64,000 bases of DNA from Chondrosia reniformis (Eukaryota > Porifera > Demospongiae > Chondrillida > Chondrillidae). The notes under the pieces are model-generated. The model was not told where the DNA came from and made no database searches. It saw only the letters and a list, made by a program, of their open reading frames with translations. The position numbers and the translations under genes are program-made. The stretch is from NCBI GenBank assembly GCA_947172415.1, contig OX359191.1, positions 8,665,130-8,729,129 of the forward strand. Reading direction: 5' to 3'. Positions 26,901 to 37,776 of the stretch are shown here, one piece after another (within the stretch, counting starts at the first letter, position 1; each line of letters starts with the position of its first letter).

Positions 26901-29900
26901 TAACCACAGCATCACACACACTACAGCTCCCAAAGTCCAGCTCTGCCGGTGAGAATTCCAACTTTGTCTCTGTTAGATTACCCTTGACAGTGAAATCCAC
27001 TGGTAACACCTACGTACGTACGTGTGTAACAATGTTTAATAACTAACTGCACAGGAAGAGCGTATGGTACCCTGTGATGGTATGTACCTACGTACATTAC
27101 AATCATTTTCTACATATGTGTGGCAATGGGGCATACCTGGTTTGCTATGATAGCATGGATTGCAGCACTAAACTGATTATCCTCAATCAATTCAGCAGAC
27201 ATGGAAGGTCTACATGAGAGGGGAGATAATGTTGGTACTACTCACAGGCAGGTACAACATACGTACTACACGTATGTATGCATGTATATATTGAGACAAA
27301 AGATAACTGATTGACTACATGAATTGGACTACTTATGGAACTCACTTTGGAGTGAAGCGCAGTTGGAAGGTCTGTGTAGCATTACCAGTGATAGCTGCCT
27401 GCTCTGGAAGGACCTCTAGATATGGCTTGCTATCAGACGGCAGTTCAAATCTCATTTGTAAGGAGGAGCTGGAGCTACACAGAACACAAGAATAAAGTCC
27501 TACATTTATCATCTCAAAGGGATCCACCACCATCATCATCACTTGTGTGTATGTGATGAGGTACCTGTTGTGGAATGTGACAGAGTCTTGATAAATCTTT
27601 CCAAATTCACATATACCGAGACTGATTGTCTAAAAAGTGAAGATAAAGGCATTTATTAGCAAAGAGCACTCGGGAGGAAGTCTCATGGAAACAGAATAGT
27701 CCATATGTATGTAGGTATGAAATGATATGGATTATTTGTTGCGATCATATTAATAAAGGGATTCAAATGAGTCTTAGCAACACAATTTGAACGTTTCAAC
27801 CTGAAGGTCTTCATAGACTCATTTGAATCCCTTTGTTAGTATGTAGGTATGTATAGACATAACTGTTGCATACAGGCAGCTAAGTATTATGTATATGTAT
27901 ATGTATATGTAGGTAAAGAGAGGAATATTGGAGCACACCTCTTTATGGATGTGTACTGGAACATTGACACATTCTCCCTCCACAGATATCTCAATCTGCA
28001 CAAATCAACAAATATGTCATACACACCTTATATGGAGATTCTCACATCTCATAAGTGTATGGCTCAATCAATGAATGGCATCACCAGTGTCATATAAGGA
28101 CTTGCGTACATTGAGTGCCTCATGGTCAGATGACTCCAAAAGATAAGTTTCTGAATATCCTCCAACTGCACTTGGGCTAAACGTCACAGTGATCACAGCA
28201 GTTGAACATCCACCCAACATCACCTCCACCTACACACACACAGCAACCAGCACACACACACACATTGCATGTAACTGGTTGGACAGACCACTCACTGGTG
28301 ACACGGAGATGTCGGCCGGGCTGGGGACAGGTCGGTTCTCTTCTTCATTCAGTTGACCTGGAGGAGTGTCAGCTGGTTCACCTCCTCCTCCTACAGAGAC
28401 TATAGACTCTGCCAGCAACAGAGGAGTGGAGGCAGTTGGATGCTCCTGTTTCACTCCTTTCTCCTCCTCTGCAGATATTGTCTCATCTTCCGCAGATTTA
28501 ATGTGTTGTGGAAGGTTATCCCTCTCATCAGCTGCCAAGTTTGCAATATTGGAGCTCATATCTCCTGACTGAACCACACCCTCTTGAGCCACACCCTCTT
28601 GAGCCACACCCTCCTGAGCCACACCCTCCTGAGCCTCAGGGTGTTGTGCTAATGATCCCTGATCATCCTTCAATACACCAGATGCAGTGTGTTGTAGCTC
28701 ACTGCTTTGAACTGTCGTACTATAGTCTTGTCCCAATGGTAACTGACTAGTGCCTTCACTATGTATGTGTATACTAGGAACCTACATAAAGTATTATATA
28801 ACACTATACTGGGAACCTACATAAAGTATTATATAACACAATAATACTATACTGGGAACCTACATAAAGTACTATATAATACAATAATACTATACTAGGA
28901 ACCTACATAAAGTATTATATAATACAATAATACTATACTGGGAACCTACATAAAGTATTATATAACACTATACTGGGAACCTACATAAAGTATTATATAA
29001 CACAATAATACTATACTGGGAACCTACATAAAGTATTATATAATACAATAATACTATACTAGGAACCTACATAAAGTATTATATAACACAATAATACTAT
29101 ACTGGGAACCTACATAAAGTATTATATAATACAATAATACAAACTGCAATGAGATTTAGTCAACTTTTTTTACTTTTCTGATGAAAATTCTAGAAGCAAG
29201 CGCTCCAGAGTTCTTTACAGTAATTTTCCTGGTTACAGTCTCACCACGACAGACCCGACCAAAGTCTACATGCCTAACATCAGTTGCTAGCTGTAGGACA
29301 TTGAACAGACATAGTGCATGGTTCAGCTGTGGCAGAGAGACAAGAGGTTGTACTTACTAGACACTTCTTTCTGATGCACATCACAGGAATTGAAAAGGGT
29401 CCAGTTTGAGATAACATTTCAATGCAACCTTCCATGTCTTCATCCAACTGGGCGAGTAGAACAGGGCGAGAGGTTGCATACAAAATAACACAGCTTTCAC
29501 AATTAATTGACACTCTCCATCCTCACCCATTGGGAGAGGAATATAATGGAGATCCATTATGCATGCAGACTGTACCTTTGGCTCAAATGTAACTGTCAGG
29601 GAGCAGGTTATTCCAGCAGACATCATACCAGGAGGAGCAAAACTACACACACACACATATATACCTTAGTTTATACACAAATCTTACTATATGCACATTA
29701 TAACATTCAGGGGAAGGATACAAATAAGCTTGTGTAGTTATCTAAGATGCTGAATGACATGCTCTTGAAGGTACCTATGTATTAATAACCAGTTCCACTG
29801 ACCTACAAGTGATAAAGTCCTTCAGGTTCTCTGATACTCCCAGCAGTCTGCAGGTGGTAGCAGTGTAGGAAATGTTGGTCAGCACTACTGACCTCTTGTA

Positions 29901-32900
29901 CACACAGCCAACGTCAAAGTCCTGTCCAGGACAACATAACAAGCTTACAGTACAGACACATCTACCTACTGCACATCTTGTACACTTACCTTAAATTCAA
30001 CCACTTCTGGTGCACTTTTGAATGTTGGTCCCTAAATATGTACATACGTATGTACATCCGTACATGTATATAAATATATATATTATATTCCTTTATAATG
30101 TACTTAATGTACGTACATATGTAAGCTCTGTCAATACATTAATATGTACCTTAAACTCTCTGCCTGCTACAACTTGTTTCTTGATAATGTTTTCTTTTTG
30201 TCTTTCAAGTTTTCTTTTTAATATATCCTTTAAACACAAAATTTCAAAATTTCCACATACAATAGTAAATGTTTACATGTGCACTTGAATGCAAAACTCT
30301 TTACATCGTTACACATTTGTATGTACATATGAATGTATATACAGAATTGAGGGAGTTAACTACACTAAGCACCTGTGCAAAGGTTGTGATGAAAACATGA
30401 ATGTATATACGTACACATACTAAATCAATGAACAACACTTAAATGAGCAATACCACAGCTTTGTTAGAAAGATAATAATCAGAGACTAAAGTGCATATAC
30501 TGTAAATCTCTTTATTTAAGTGGAACCAAAAGTTAGCGAAACTGGATTTTACCCCTACATAGTGGAATTTAATATTAGCGACTTACAAGATGCATGGAAG
30601 GTTAATACAGTATAGTAATAGTACTATATTTAGCGAACTCTAATTTTAGCAGTAAATGTCAAATCGCTAATATAGCTAAATTTAATAACACGCTAATACT
30701 AAGGGATTTACAGTATATACAGTACATTGACTGTCGAAGGAGATGCACTGTCCGTTTGATGAGAGCAGAGTCTATCATTCACTCACCTTTTCCATTTTAC
30801 TTAATGTGCACTTGTATTTCTCCTTTGTGTCCTCCCCACTCTCCTGTTCCTCGTCACTGAGCAGCTGGTCTGGTACATCCAGCTCTCCTCTTTCCTCTCC
30901 TCTCCCATCATCCCACAGCCCCACAAACTCGGGATATGCCAAAGTCACACTGGAGGACCTTCAGAGTGCAATGAACTCCATCAACACACATGATCTTAAT
31001 AAGGAAGCAGAAGTACCCACTTCATCTCCACTGTTGATGCAGGATCCAAGGTATCCACCGACTCCACTTCAGTTACCAATGGTTCAGCTTTAGGAGTTGC
31101 AGACTGATCATCGCCATCAGTACCTCTTCTCTCAATTGGATAATCAGTGTCAGTGTTCTTCTTCCTCAGTTTCCTCTTCACCTATTTCAAATAGACAAAG
31201 TATAAATGTACAAATGCAGATAAAATTAAATTAATAATCACTTTAGTTAGTCAGCTGGGGGCTACATAGGAGTGTTACTCACTGGTTGAGGTGGTCCTTC
31301 AGTGACTACCTCTCTCTGCTGCCAGTGAGGCTGGCCCATCTTTACCTTTAACCTCTTCAACCTCTCATCTTCCTTTAGAAGCTTCTCTACAATGGCTAAT
31401 TCACGCTCCTTCTTCTTTTGGTCAAATTTACTAGTTTATCGTTATATATTAGAGATCATATGGTATGTTGATTGTAATAAAGGAATAGGCCATATTCTCA
31501 CTTTATTTGTTCTGAAAACTCTTCCAATTTCTTCTGTCTCACCTCATCAACACCTGTTAGATTAGCTCTTGTCTGAGATCCTGACTTGGAAAGCCTTGCA
31601 TTATGAGCTCTCTTAATTGCATCCTACATACATCATGCATAAGTATATATATATATCAGCCTACTCTGACCTAAGTGCCTTGGGCCTCTAAATTGAGTGA
31701 ATGGACTCTATACTTATATATATCAGCCTACTCTGACCTAAGTGCCTTGGGCCTCTAAATTGAGTGAATGGACTCTATACTTATATTTCCCATGTTTGTT
31801 GTTACAAGTAACATTGCCCTGAAATACAGACTTCAGTGAAGAGCTAACTGACCCGACTTGCATCCATATTCCTTTTCAGCTGTAAAACAGCCTCGATTCT
31901 CTTCTCCAACATTTCTCTACTTTTGTTCTCTTCTATTTCACGTTTCGCTCTCTCTCTTTCCATTGACTCTTGCATCACCACATGGAAGACCTCCTGAGCA
32001 TGTTTGGCTTGTTGAATGGCCCTTCTCTTGGCATCTTCACCTCTCAACAATTCCTTCTCATATTTACTACGTACAAACAAGATGAAAGGGAGTTAATTGC
32101 ACTAAGCCAGAAGATGTCATAGAAATAAAGGACTTTTTGTCTCCCAACCAAGATCAGATTTTGGTCGATCAGGAGTAATATCTCCCAGTGGTATGTCCAT
32201 CACATACAAATGCATACAGACATATGTACATACGTAATACAGAGAGAGCTTATTGTCCATTAGGCTATGCGCTTGGATATAGAGATACATTAAGTTATAA
32301 TACACATATAGCAACTTCTTTAGTGTAATACTACATACGTACATTTCCATCATTTTCTTTTTGGCTGTAAACTGTTCCACAAGAGCATTCTCCCTGTTTG
32401 CCCGAGCAAGATCCTCCTGCTCCTTCTTGTTTATCTTGCTGAGCTCTCTGATGGCTGCTCCCTCCTTTAAATGAGAGGACTTGGCCACCTCTAGCTCAGC
32501 TCTGAGCACAGCCAACCTGCAGCCACACAACACAATGTCACAGCTCTGACTGTCTCAAGGAGATGGACACCTCGGAATGCTCCATGCCTTAATGTGGGGC
32601 ACCAGTGATGGCTATAATACTCTAAAGGTAGCAACTCAGGCCATAGCTCAACCAGTATTCTTCTAAATAATGTTCACTCCTCTTCTACGTATACTCACTC
32701 TGATTCCTCCAGTGCTTCCTGAAGACCTTTCTTAATGATCTTCTCGTCTTCAATGTCCTTTTTTGTCTTTTCTATTTGTGCAGTGACCAGCCCTTGAGAA
32801 GCTCTAAAAACGATATAATAGTTATTACCTTCTACATTCAGTATAGGGTACATTAGCATGTGTACATGTTCTTGTCTTTAATGTCTCCATCTAGTTTTGC

Positions 32901-33238
32901 ACTGAGTTTATTCAACTTCTGGTACAAGGAGTCCATTCTATCTTGACAACATCTCAACTCTGACCTACGTAGGTATATATTAAATACATATGTAAATGTA
33001 ACTATAATACATATCATAGAGTACGGTAGTACTCTATAAGTAGGGATGGCCGAAAAAAACATGGCTACCCTATCTAATATATATACAGGTCCTTATATAT
33101 GTAGTTCTCATATGGTACCTATAAGATTCCACCAATTGCCTCTTCTTTCTGATGCTATCCTCCTCCCCACTAACTTGCTCCTCTTCATACTCCAGCTCCA
33201 CACCCTGCATCAACTATATAAACTCACAACAACACATA

Positions 33239-33308
<70 letters not shown>

Positions 33309-33706
33309 TATTGTTGTACACACAAAGGGTTAATTGTAAAAGTGATGCACAACAATAAAATCAATCATTATTTATAAATAAAAACACGCATATTGTGTGT
33401 AGTGATTTGATGGGAATATAATTCTGTAATTCCATCGATTGATTTTCCCTTAATTACAAGTTTGAACACATTGTTTTAGGCTGGACTGGCCTTTCGAGTC
33501 CCGGTTACCTTAGCTGCTATTGGTAGATCAGTCGGTATATCTGAAGGATTGTCAGCTGTACCGTCACTGAACCCCATGCTTGGCTCGTCGTCAGACAAGT
33601 AGCCAACGTCATTCATCGCATCTTCCGATTCTTCATAAGAAGAGTTTACATCTCGTTCCACTTCAAATAGTGGAGAAGAAGAACTATCTATAATGCTACG
33701 ACTCAT
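21000..33706 (-). CDS. CFAP74: Cilia- and flagella-associated protein 74 (ASH/MSP-domain axonemal protein)
   Basis: A gene of 30 or more exons. Exon 1 (33510-33706) is acidic and serine-rich, starting MSRSIIDSSSS. Exons between 33205 and about 30785 encode a long charged coiled coil; the exon around 31850-32065 contains EKRIEAVLQLKRNMDASR, close to the human CFAP74 stretch with RRMDAVVALKGSISANRD. From about 30000 down, exon after exon encodes ASH/MSP-type beta domains: VEFKDFDVGCVYKRSVVLTN-like segments, ELDFGSCSVCDAVVSQLQVY near 26950, and IDFGCVVARDKMSTTIKV near 24130. The final exons near 21280-21000 read VEGGTSKLVNVSFAPPKG, then a short exon ending NGTVDSSCTVSN and a stop at 21000. CFAP74 belongs to the C1b projection of the axonemal central pair and is needed for ciliary beating. 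The 3' end is the least certain part. Confidence 0.85.
21318..21640 (+). repeat. Two adjacent copies of an interspersed repeat family (family A)
   Basis: Copy one (21318-21470) starts AAAAATCTAAGATACCATTT and runs through CATGCTATGCC, CCTATAGGGGA, a pyrimidine-rich block and CACTGGGTCAGATAGC. Copy two (about 21473-21640) repeats the series from TTTTCCTACAT with more divergence. Both lie in a CFAP74 intron. The same series recurs at least five more times in the window. Confidence 0.85.
23745..23930. repeat. Intronic minisatellite with TTTAGCTTGATAGTATAG core
   Basis: About five irregular units of 30 to 35 bp share the core ATTTAGCTTGATAGTATA followed by GATAGATAGAA. They lie in a CFAP74 intron just upstream (in transcription) of an exon acceptor near 23735, without a clear copy of the splice site itself. 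Confidence 0.8.
27754..27838. repeat. Inverted repeat with 20-bp arms in a CFAP74 intron
   Basis: AAAGGGATTCAAATGAGTCT (about 27757) is mirrored by AGACTCATTTGAATCCCTTT (about 27818), with a loop of about 40 bp that holds a smaller stem of its own. It could be a small MITE. Confidence 0.85.
28565..28630 (-). repeat. Exonic 15-bp repeat encoding AQEGV pentapeptides in CFAP74
   Basis: Four 15-bp units, in frame, encode tandem (A)QEGV in a low-complexity acidic linker of CFAP74. The unit length is a multiple of three, so copy changes keep the frame. Confidence 0.9.
28755..29145. repeat. 35-43-bp minisatellite carrying the CFAP74 splice acceptor
   Basis: About nine units of roughly 43 bp (a shorter 35-bp form also occurs). 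On the minus strand each contains ACTTTATGTAG followed by GTTCCCAGTATA. The true CFAP74 exon that begins next reads TTTATGTAG then GTTCCTAGTATA, so every unit is a copy of the acceptor plus the first exon bases. The exon itself follows directly downstream in transcription. Confidence 0.9.
30348..30415. repeat. Short dispersed repeat (family C), also near 32091 and 63233
   Basis: The stretch AGTTAACTACACTAAGC with CCTGTGCAAAGG and TGATGAAAACATGAATG corresponds to AGTTCATTGCACTAAGCC, GTGAAAAGGC and TGATGAAGAAATGAATAT at 63233-63292. A partial copy, AGTTAATTGCACTAAGCC, is at 32091. Confidence 0.7.
31642..31785 (+). repeat. Direct tandem duplication (~70 bp)
   Basis: Two adjacent copies contain ATATCAGCCTACTCTGACC and GGGCCTCTAAATTGAGTGAA. 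It lies in a CFAP74 intron. Confidence 0.9.
33020..33080 (+). repeat. Copy of a short dispersed repeat (family B)
   Basis: It contains GAGTACGGTAGTACTC (a small hairpin) and then AAGTAGGGATGGCCGAAAAA. The same arrangement opens the element at 41546. It lies in a CFAP74 intron. Confidence 0.85.
33236..33302. repeat. CA/AC dinucleotide microsatellite
   Basis: About 30 AC units in the first CFAP74 intron. Confidence 0.95.
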
Positions 33707-34015
33707 TTTCGCCTAGCAACGACGCATTTACTGGTTTAGGGAATTCCCTATTGCAGGCCGAAACACGTGAATATGGAGGCGAGATAGCGGTCTGGCTACG
33801 TGATACTATATTGGGGTGTATGTAATGTATCAAGTATGATATGTATGCATTACTTATTTGCAATTTAAATATAATAGCAATGGATTGGATTATATAATTC
33901 ACTTTTCCACGTGGAGAACTGTAATAAACAACATTTTCCTATTACAGTTAGGGAAGTTACATGTGTGCAAACCAGTAACTAGTGTAAACAGTGGCAGTTC
34001 CTCCTCTTCTTAAGT
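33707..34015. other. Spacer between CFAP74 start and the cysteine-rich gene
   Basis: About 310 bases that should hold the CFAP74 promoter and the 3' UTR of the cysteine-rich gene. No other feature was recognised. Confidence 0.5.
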
Positions 34016-34711
34016 TCAAAAAATGCAAGTTAAGAATTCCTTAATGCAAGAGAACCCTCCACCATTAGCAATACACAAATTAAACCTTTTTAAACAGCTG
34101 AGTATGCAATTCTCCTTAAACCGACTACAAGCACCTGTTTCGTCTCCAAATGCCTGACATTCTAACTCCAGATTTTCACAGTATATCTTCATACAATCTT
34201 TGTCTTCTCCAATGCAATCTCGTACATTATCAACAGCTGAACAAGCGACTAGTTTATTAAAACACAGGATATCTCCTCTACAGCTCTCATTAAAGGCGGT
34301 GCAGGCACCAGTCGCGTCGCCAAAAAACTTGCACTCTAGTTCGAGATTCCCACAATACACCTGAATACAGTCTCCATCAGCTCCAATACAGGCTATTTTA
34401 TCATTAGCTGCAACAGATGAACAGGTAACCAGCTTATTAAAACAAAGACTGTCTCCTCTGCAACTCTGATTGTATGAGGTGCAGGCACCAGTCGCGTCGC
34501 CAAAAAACTTGCACTCCAGCTCGAGATTCTCACAATACACCTGAATACAGTCTCCATCAGGTCCGATACAGCCAATTTTATCATCAGCTGTGGTACAATT
34601 AATGAGTTTGTTCAGGCACTCTGTATCATCACCGTTAGCAGCGATTACCTGAATTTGGTACAGACTGATTACCAAGGAAAGGAAGAAACAAACTTGAGAA
34701 AACATCTTCAC
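34016..34711 (-). CDS. Secreted cysteine-rich protein with three ~60-residue repeats, family not recognised
   Basis: A single uninterrupted frame of 231 residues, unlike its intron-rich neighbours. Residues 1-25 form a signal peptide (hydrophobic VCFFLSLVISLYQIQVIAA). Three tandem repeats of about 60 residues follow, each built as C.NKL..C...CIG.D.DC...YC.NLELEC..FGD.TGAC.....C, so about eight or nine cysteines per unit. A short C-terminal block adds further cysteines (LSCLKRFNLCI, EFLTCIF). Repeats 1 and 2 are nearly identical at DNA level over about 80 bp (34300-34383 and 34480-34563), which points to recent duplication; repeat 3 is more diverged. The spacing suggests a disulfide-rich extracellular protein. 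I do not recognise the family. Lack of introns could reflect retroposition or a short lineage-specific gene. No function is assigned. Confidence 0.85.
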   Translation of the reverse strand: MKMFSQVCFFLSLVISLYQIQVIAANGDDTECLNKLINCTTADDKIGCIGPDGDCIQVYCENLELECKFFGDATGACTSYNQSCRGDSLCFNKLVTCSSVAANDKIACIGADGDCIQVYCGNLELECKFFGDATGACTAFNESCRGDILCFNKLVACSAVDNVRDCIGEDKDCMKIYCENLELECQAFGDETGACSRFKENCILSCLKRFNLCIANGGGFSCIKEFLTCIF

Positions 34712-35406
34712 TATTAACTGGTGTCACACTAGCTGACGTGATTCCTAGCTATCAATGCCTTCTTTTTATACAGGAAAATTAACACCTATTTAACCATCCA
34801 CAAATGTACCAGTTACCAGTTACTACATCATGACCGTATCTGCCACTTCTTAATAGCTTATGAAATAACAAAATATCGTCTTACACGCCTAAGGATTCTG
34901 GCTGCAAAGGAATAATAAGGACAACTGGTTTATCTCATGATTGCAATTTATGGCTTTCTTCTTTCATGTCCACACAACGCACCTCTTATCGATAATTATT
35001 GTTTTAATATCGATAATGGTACAAAAATCCTACACGTGCATAATGCTGTTAAGTTAGCTATTATTGAATGATCGTTGGATGATTATTAAACTTTTTACTC
35101 TCTATTCTACATTCCCGAAATTTTACACTTTATTTACTGATGTAGCTGATGATTCATATCAATCTTACAACAGCTTGAGTCTAGGGACACATCCAACAAT
35201 AGATTGCGCAAGAATTATTATATGGTGGTCCACAAAATTAAAACTCCACTAGAAACTTGTCCGTGAGTAACTGTGTAACAGATGTTAAATATTATGCTCC
35301 GGAGTCCACACGCGTAAACTCATATACAGTGAACCTGTCTAATGTTGTCTTTGGACCAGCTGAACTTGAAAAATGGGCTGAATTTGCTTTCCATGATCTT
35401 TAGATC
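34712..35406. other. Divergent promoter region between the cysteine-rich gene and AFMID
   Basis: About 700 bases between two divergent start codons. An open stretch just before the AFMID start ends in TAG two codons upstream of the chosen ATG, in the same frame, so it is read here as 5' UTR. Confidence 0.5.
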
Positions 35407-37665
35407 ATGAACTTACTGGGTTTCAAGAGTTTACAAGAGTTGAATCACCATATGATGCCCTCTCAGTGGGTCAAGAGGATGTCGGCAGAACAAGCTCTAG
35501 TTCATCACATGGAAGTCTGTCAACAAGGTGTGAAAGGACTATAGTTGTCTTATTTTGGGGGCATACCGGTAGCTTTAGTTTATCTGATCATATGTATATG
35601 TTAAAATTGGTCTAACAAACTTATGTGGAAGCTGTGTAAGATATAATTGTATGCCAATTGGTTTCTGCATTTTTAAGGGAATTATATATATAAGTATGGT
35701 CAACAATCCAGGGCTTGCCACTTTTAGATGTTTTATGCACAGCAAAGAATTCAAACTGCAGTATGCTAGTGCAACATTTACAAAAACTAGCTAATATTTA
35801 TGTATGGGATTGGCAAAATTGTACGTACCTCCATTATTAAAAATGGTGGATAAGAAGGTCTGGCCTCCCAGAATTCTGTCTTATACGTATATGCAGCTGT
35901 ACAAGAAGCTCGTAGATCATTTCCTTGTGAACTTGATGTCAGCTTTGGGGAGTCCGAAAAACAAAAAGTGGATTTTTACTTTTCACCCGACCACAAAGAT
36001 CCTGGAGATGGGATCCTCTTTATATATATTCATGGTGGATATTGGCAAGCTCTAGGGTGAGCGTTTACTTGTTTGTGGTGTAGTACAGTGAACTATATGT
36101 GGAGAGCTAGAGACACTAGAAATCTACAACAAAGCTTTATAAGATTTTCCTAGGTAATACGGTTTGGAAAACAGTCAATTCTATGTATATTCTATTGGCT
36201 CATATACGTAGATGTTAACTAAGGAAATGTCCATTTGCCTCTATTCTGTCAATAGTAAGGATTGTGGCGCAACAGCGGCTCACCTCATTTGCCAAAGTGG
36301 ATATTCCTATGCGGCTGTGGGGTATGACTTGGCCCCTTCCGTGAGCTTAACTGTAATTGTGGAGGAAATTCGGAGGGCCATAGTTTTCATAGCCAAGAGA
36401 TATCCGAATGCTAAATGTGTAGTAAGTGGACATAGTACAGGCGCACACTTGTCAGCTTGTGTGATGAACACCGCTTGGGAGCAATATGGCCTGGACACCT
36501 GTCCAATTAAAGGTTGAGTACTGTGTTGTTATTTTAGATTTAAGCATGTCTTAAATATATGCATAACTAATAGTCTCACACAGCTAGCTCTCATCTGTCA
36601 GCCATTTTATTATCAGCCCAGAGTCTCCCCTTGGCCACTCAAAAGGATGGTTGAGCCATAGACAGCTGTTTTGTCCTTATTAGGACTCATTTCACCCTGT
36701 ACTAATATACGACATTACAAGTTTGGTCATCTAATGTAATAGACCAACTGCTCCTTCTCTGTAGCTACTGTACTTTTTGATGGAATTTATGATTTGAGGC
36801 CATTTCAGTTGTGTGAAGACAATGAAGCAGTTCAAGTGACTCAGTTAGTTGTGTATATTAACATCCTTTAGTTGGTATGTATGTGTGCACATGATGGTAA
36901 CTCTAGATCTGTACATTGCCTAGGTTACTGAGACTGCTTGTTCTGCTATTACTAACTGTACTTTTGTAGAAATGAGATCACAAAGTTGAGTCCTCTTTTG
37001 ATGTCCAAGAAAGAGTTGTCTGTTCCAAAGGATTTCCCTTGTCTTTTAGTCACTTGTGAGAATACAACTCCAGAGTTTATTAAGCAACAAGTCCTGTATC
37101 ATCAGGTATGGATATAGACACATTCCCATGTTGAGTTTATTAAGCAACAAGTCCTGTATCATCAGGTATGGATATAGATACATTCCCATGTTGAGTTTAT
37201 TAAGCAACAAGTCCTGTATCATCAGGTATGGATATAGATACATTCCCATGTTGAGTTTGTTTGCAATGTGATTATCACTTGTAGTTTCTCTTGGAATGCC
37301 AAGTTAGTGCTACTTTGATACACTTGCCAAAGGAAGATCACTTTTCTTTGATCAACAGCTTAAGAGAACCAGATTATCTGCTCTCGGGTGTAAGTTCAAC
37401 TGTGTAGCCTTTCATCCAATCAATTAGGTAACATGTGAAAAAGGATATGTTCTGAAGAATAGGGGAATTTACAATCTAAAACCTATAGGATCTATTTACA
37501 ATTAATCTTAAAGCTCTGATTGTCATCCCATCCATTCTGGATTTTACCCATCCATTCTATTTATGTATGTACTACATATATGTTATACATTTTTGAACCT
37601 AAAATAAAGTTTATTTACTTATTTTACTGCAGGTGATTTTGGAATTTTTGAAAAGAGCTGTATAG
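35407..37665 (+). CDS. AFMID: Arylformamidase (kynurenine formamidase)
   Basis: Seven exons fit in phase: 35407-35527, 35897-36056, 36256-36512, 36765-36835, 36977-37105, 37285-37389 and 37633-37665, giving about 291 residues (human enzyme about 300). The family hydrolyses N-formylkynurenine in tryptophan breakdown. Visible hallmarks are the oxyanion motif HGGYWQ near residue 85, the nucleophile elbow SGHSTGAHLSA, and the C-terminal histidine in KEDHFSLI. The usual catalytic aspartate sits in a D-S-P-E-F context in human AFMID; here the matching stretch is CENTTPEF, so the acid appears to be replaced by Thr. The exon-5 donor is triplicated by a 60-bp tandem repeat. The 36835/36977 junction is the least certain. 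It converges on SCO1, with 111 bases between stop codons. Confidence 0.9.
37073..37252 (+). repeat. 60-bp triplication spanning the AFMID exon-5 donor
   Basis: Three nearly perfect 60-bp copies. Each holds the exon end (encoding EFIKQQVLYHQ), the donor GTATGG and about 25 intron bases. Use of donor two or three would read through an in-frame TAG (GTATGGATATAG), so only the first donor gives a full-length protein. Confidence 0.95.
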
Positions 37666-37776
37666 GAACAGATAAACATTTCAGTCAGTTAATAAAATAT
37701 ATCAAATACAGTACATGTTAACAAATGAAACCATTTGATAATCTAATTACTTTGAGAAGTTTTGTTACTCATTTTG

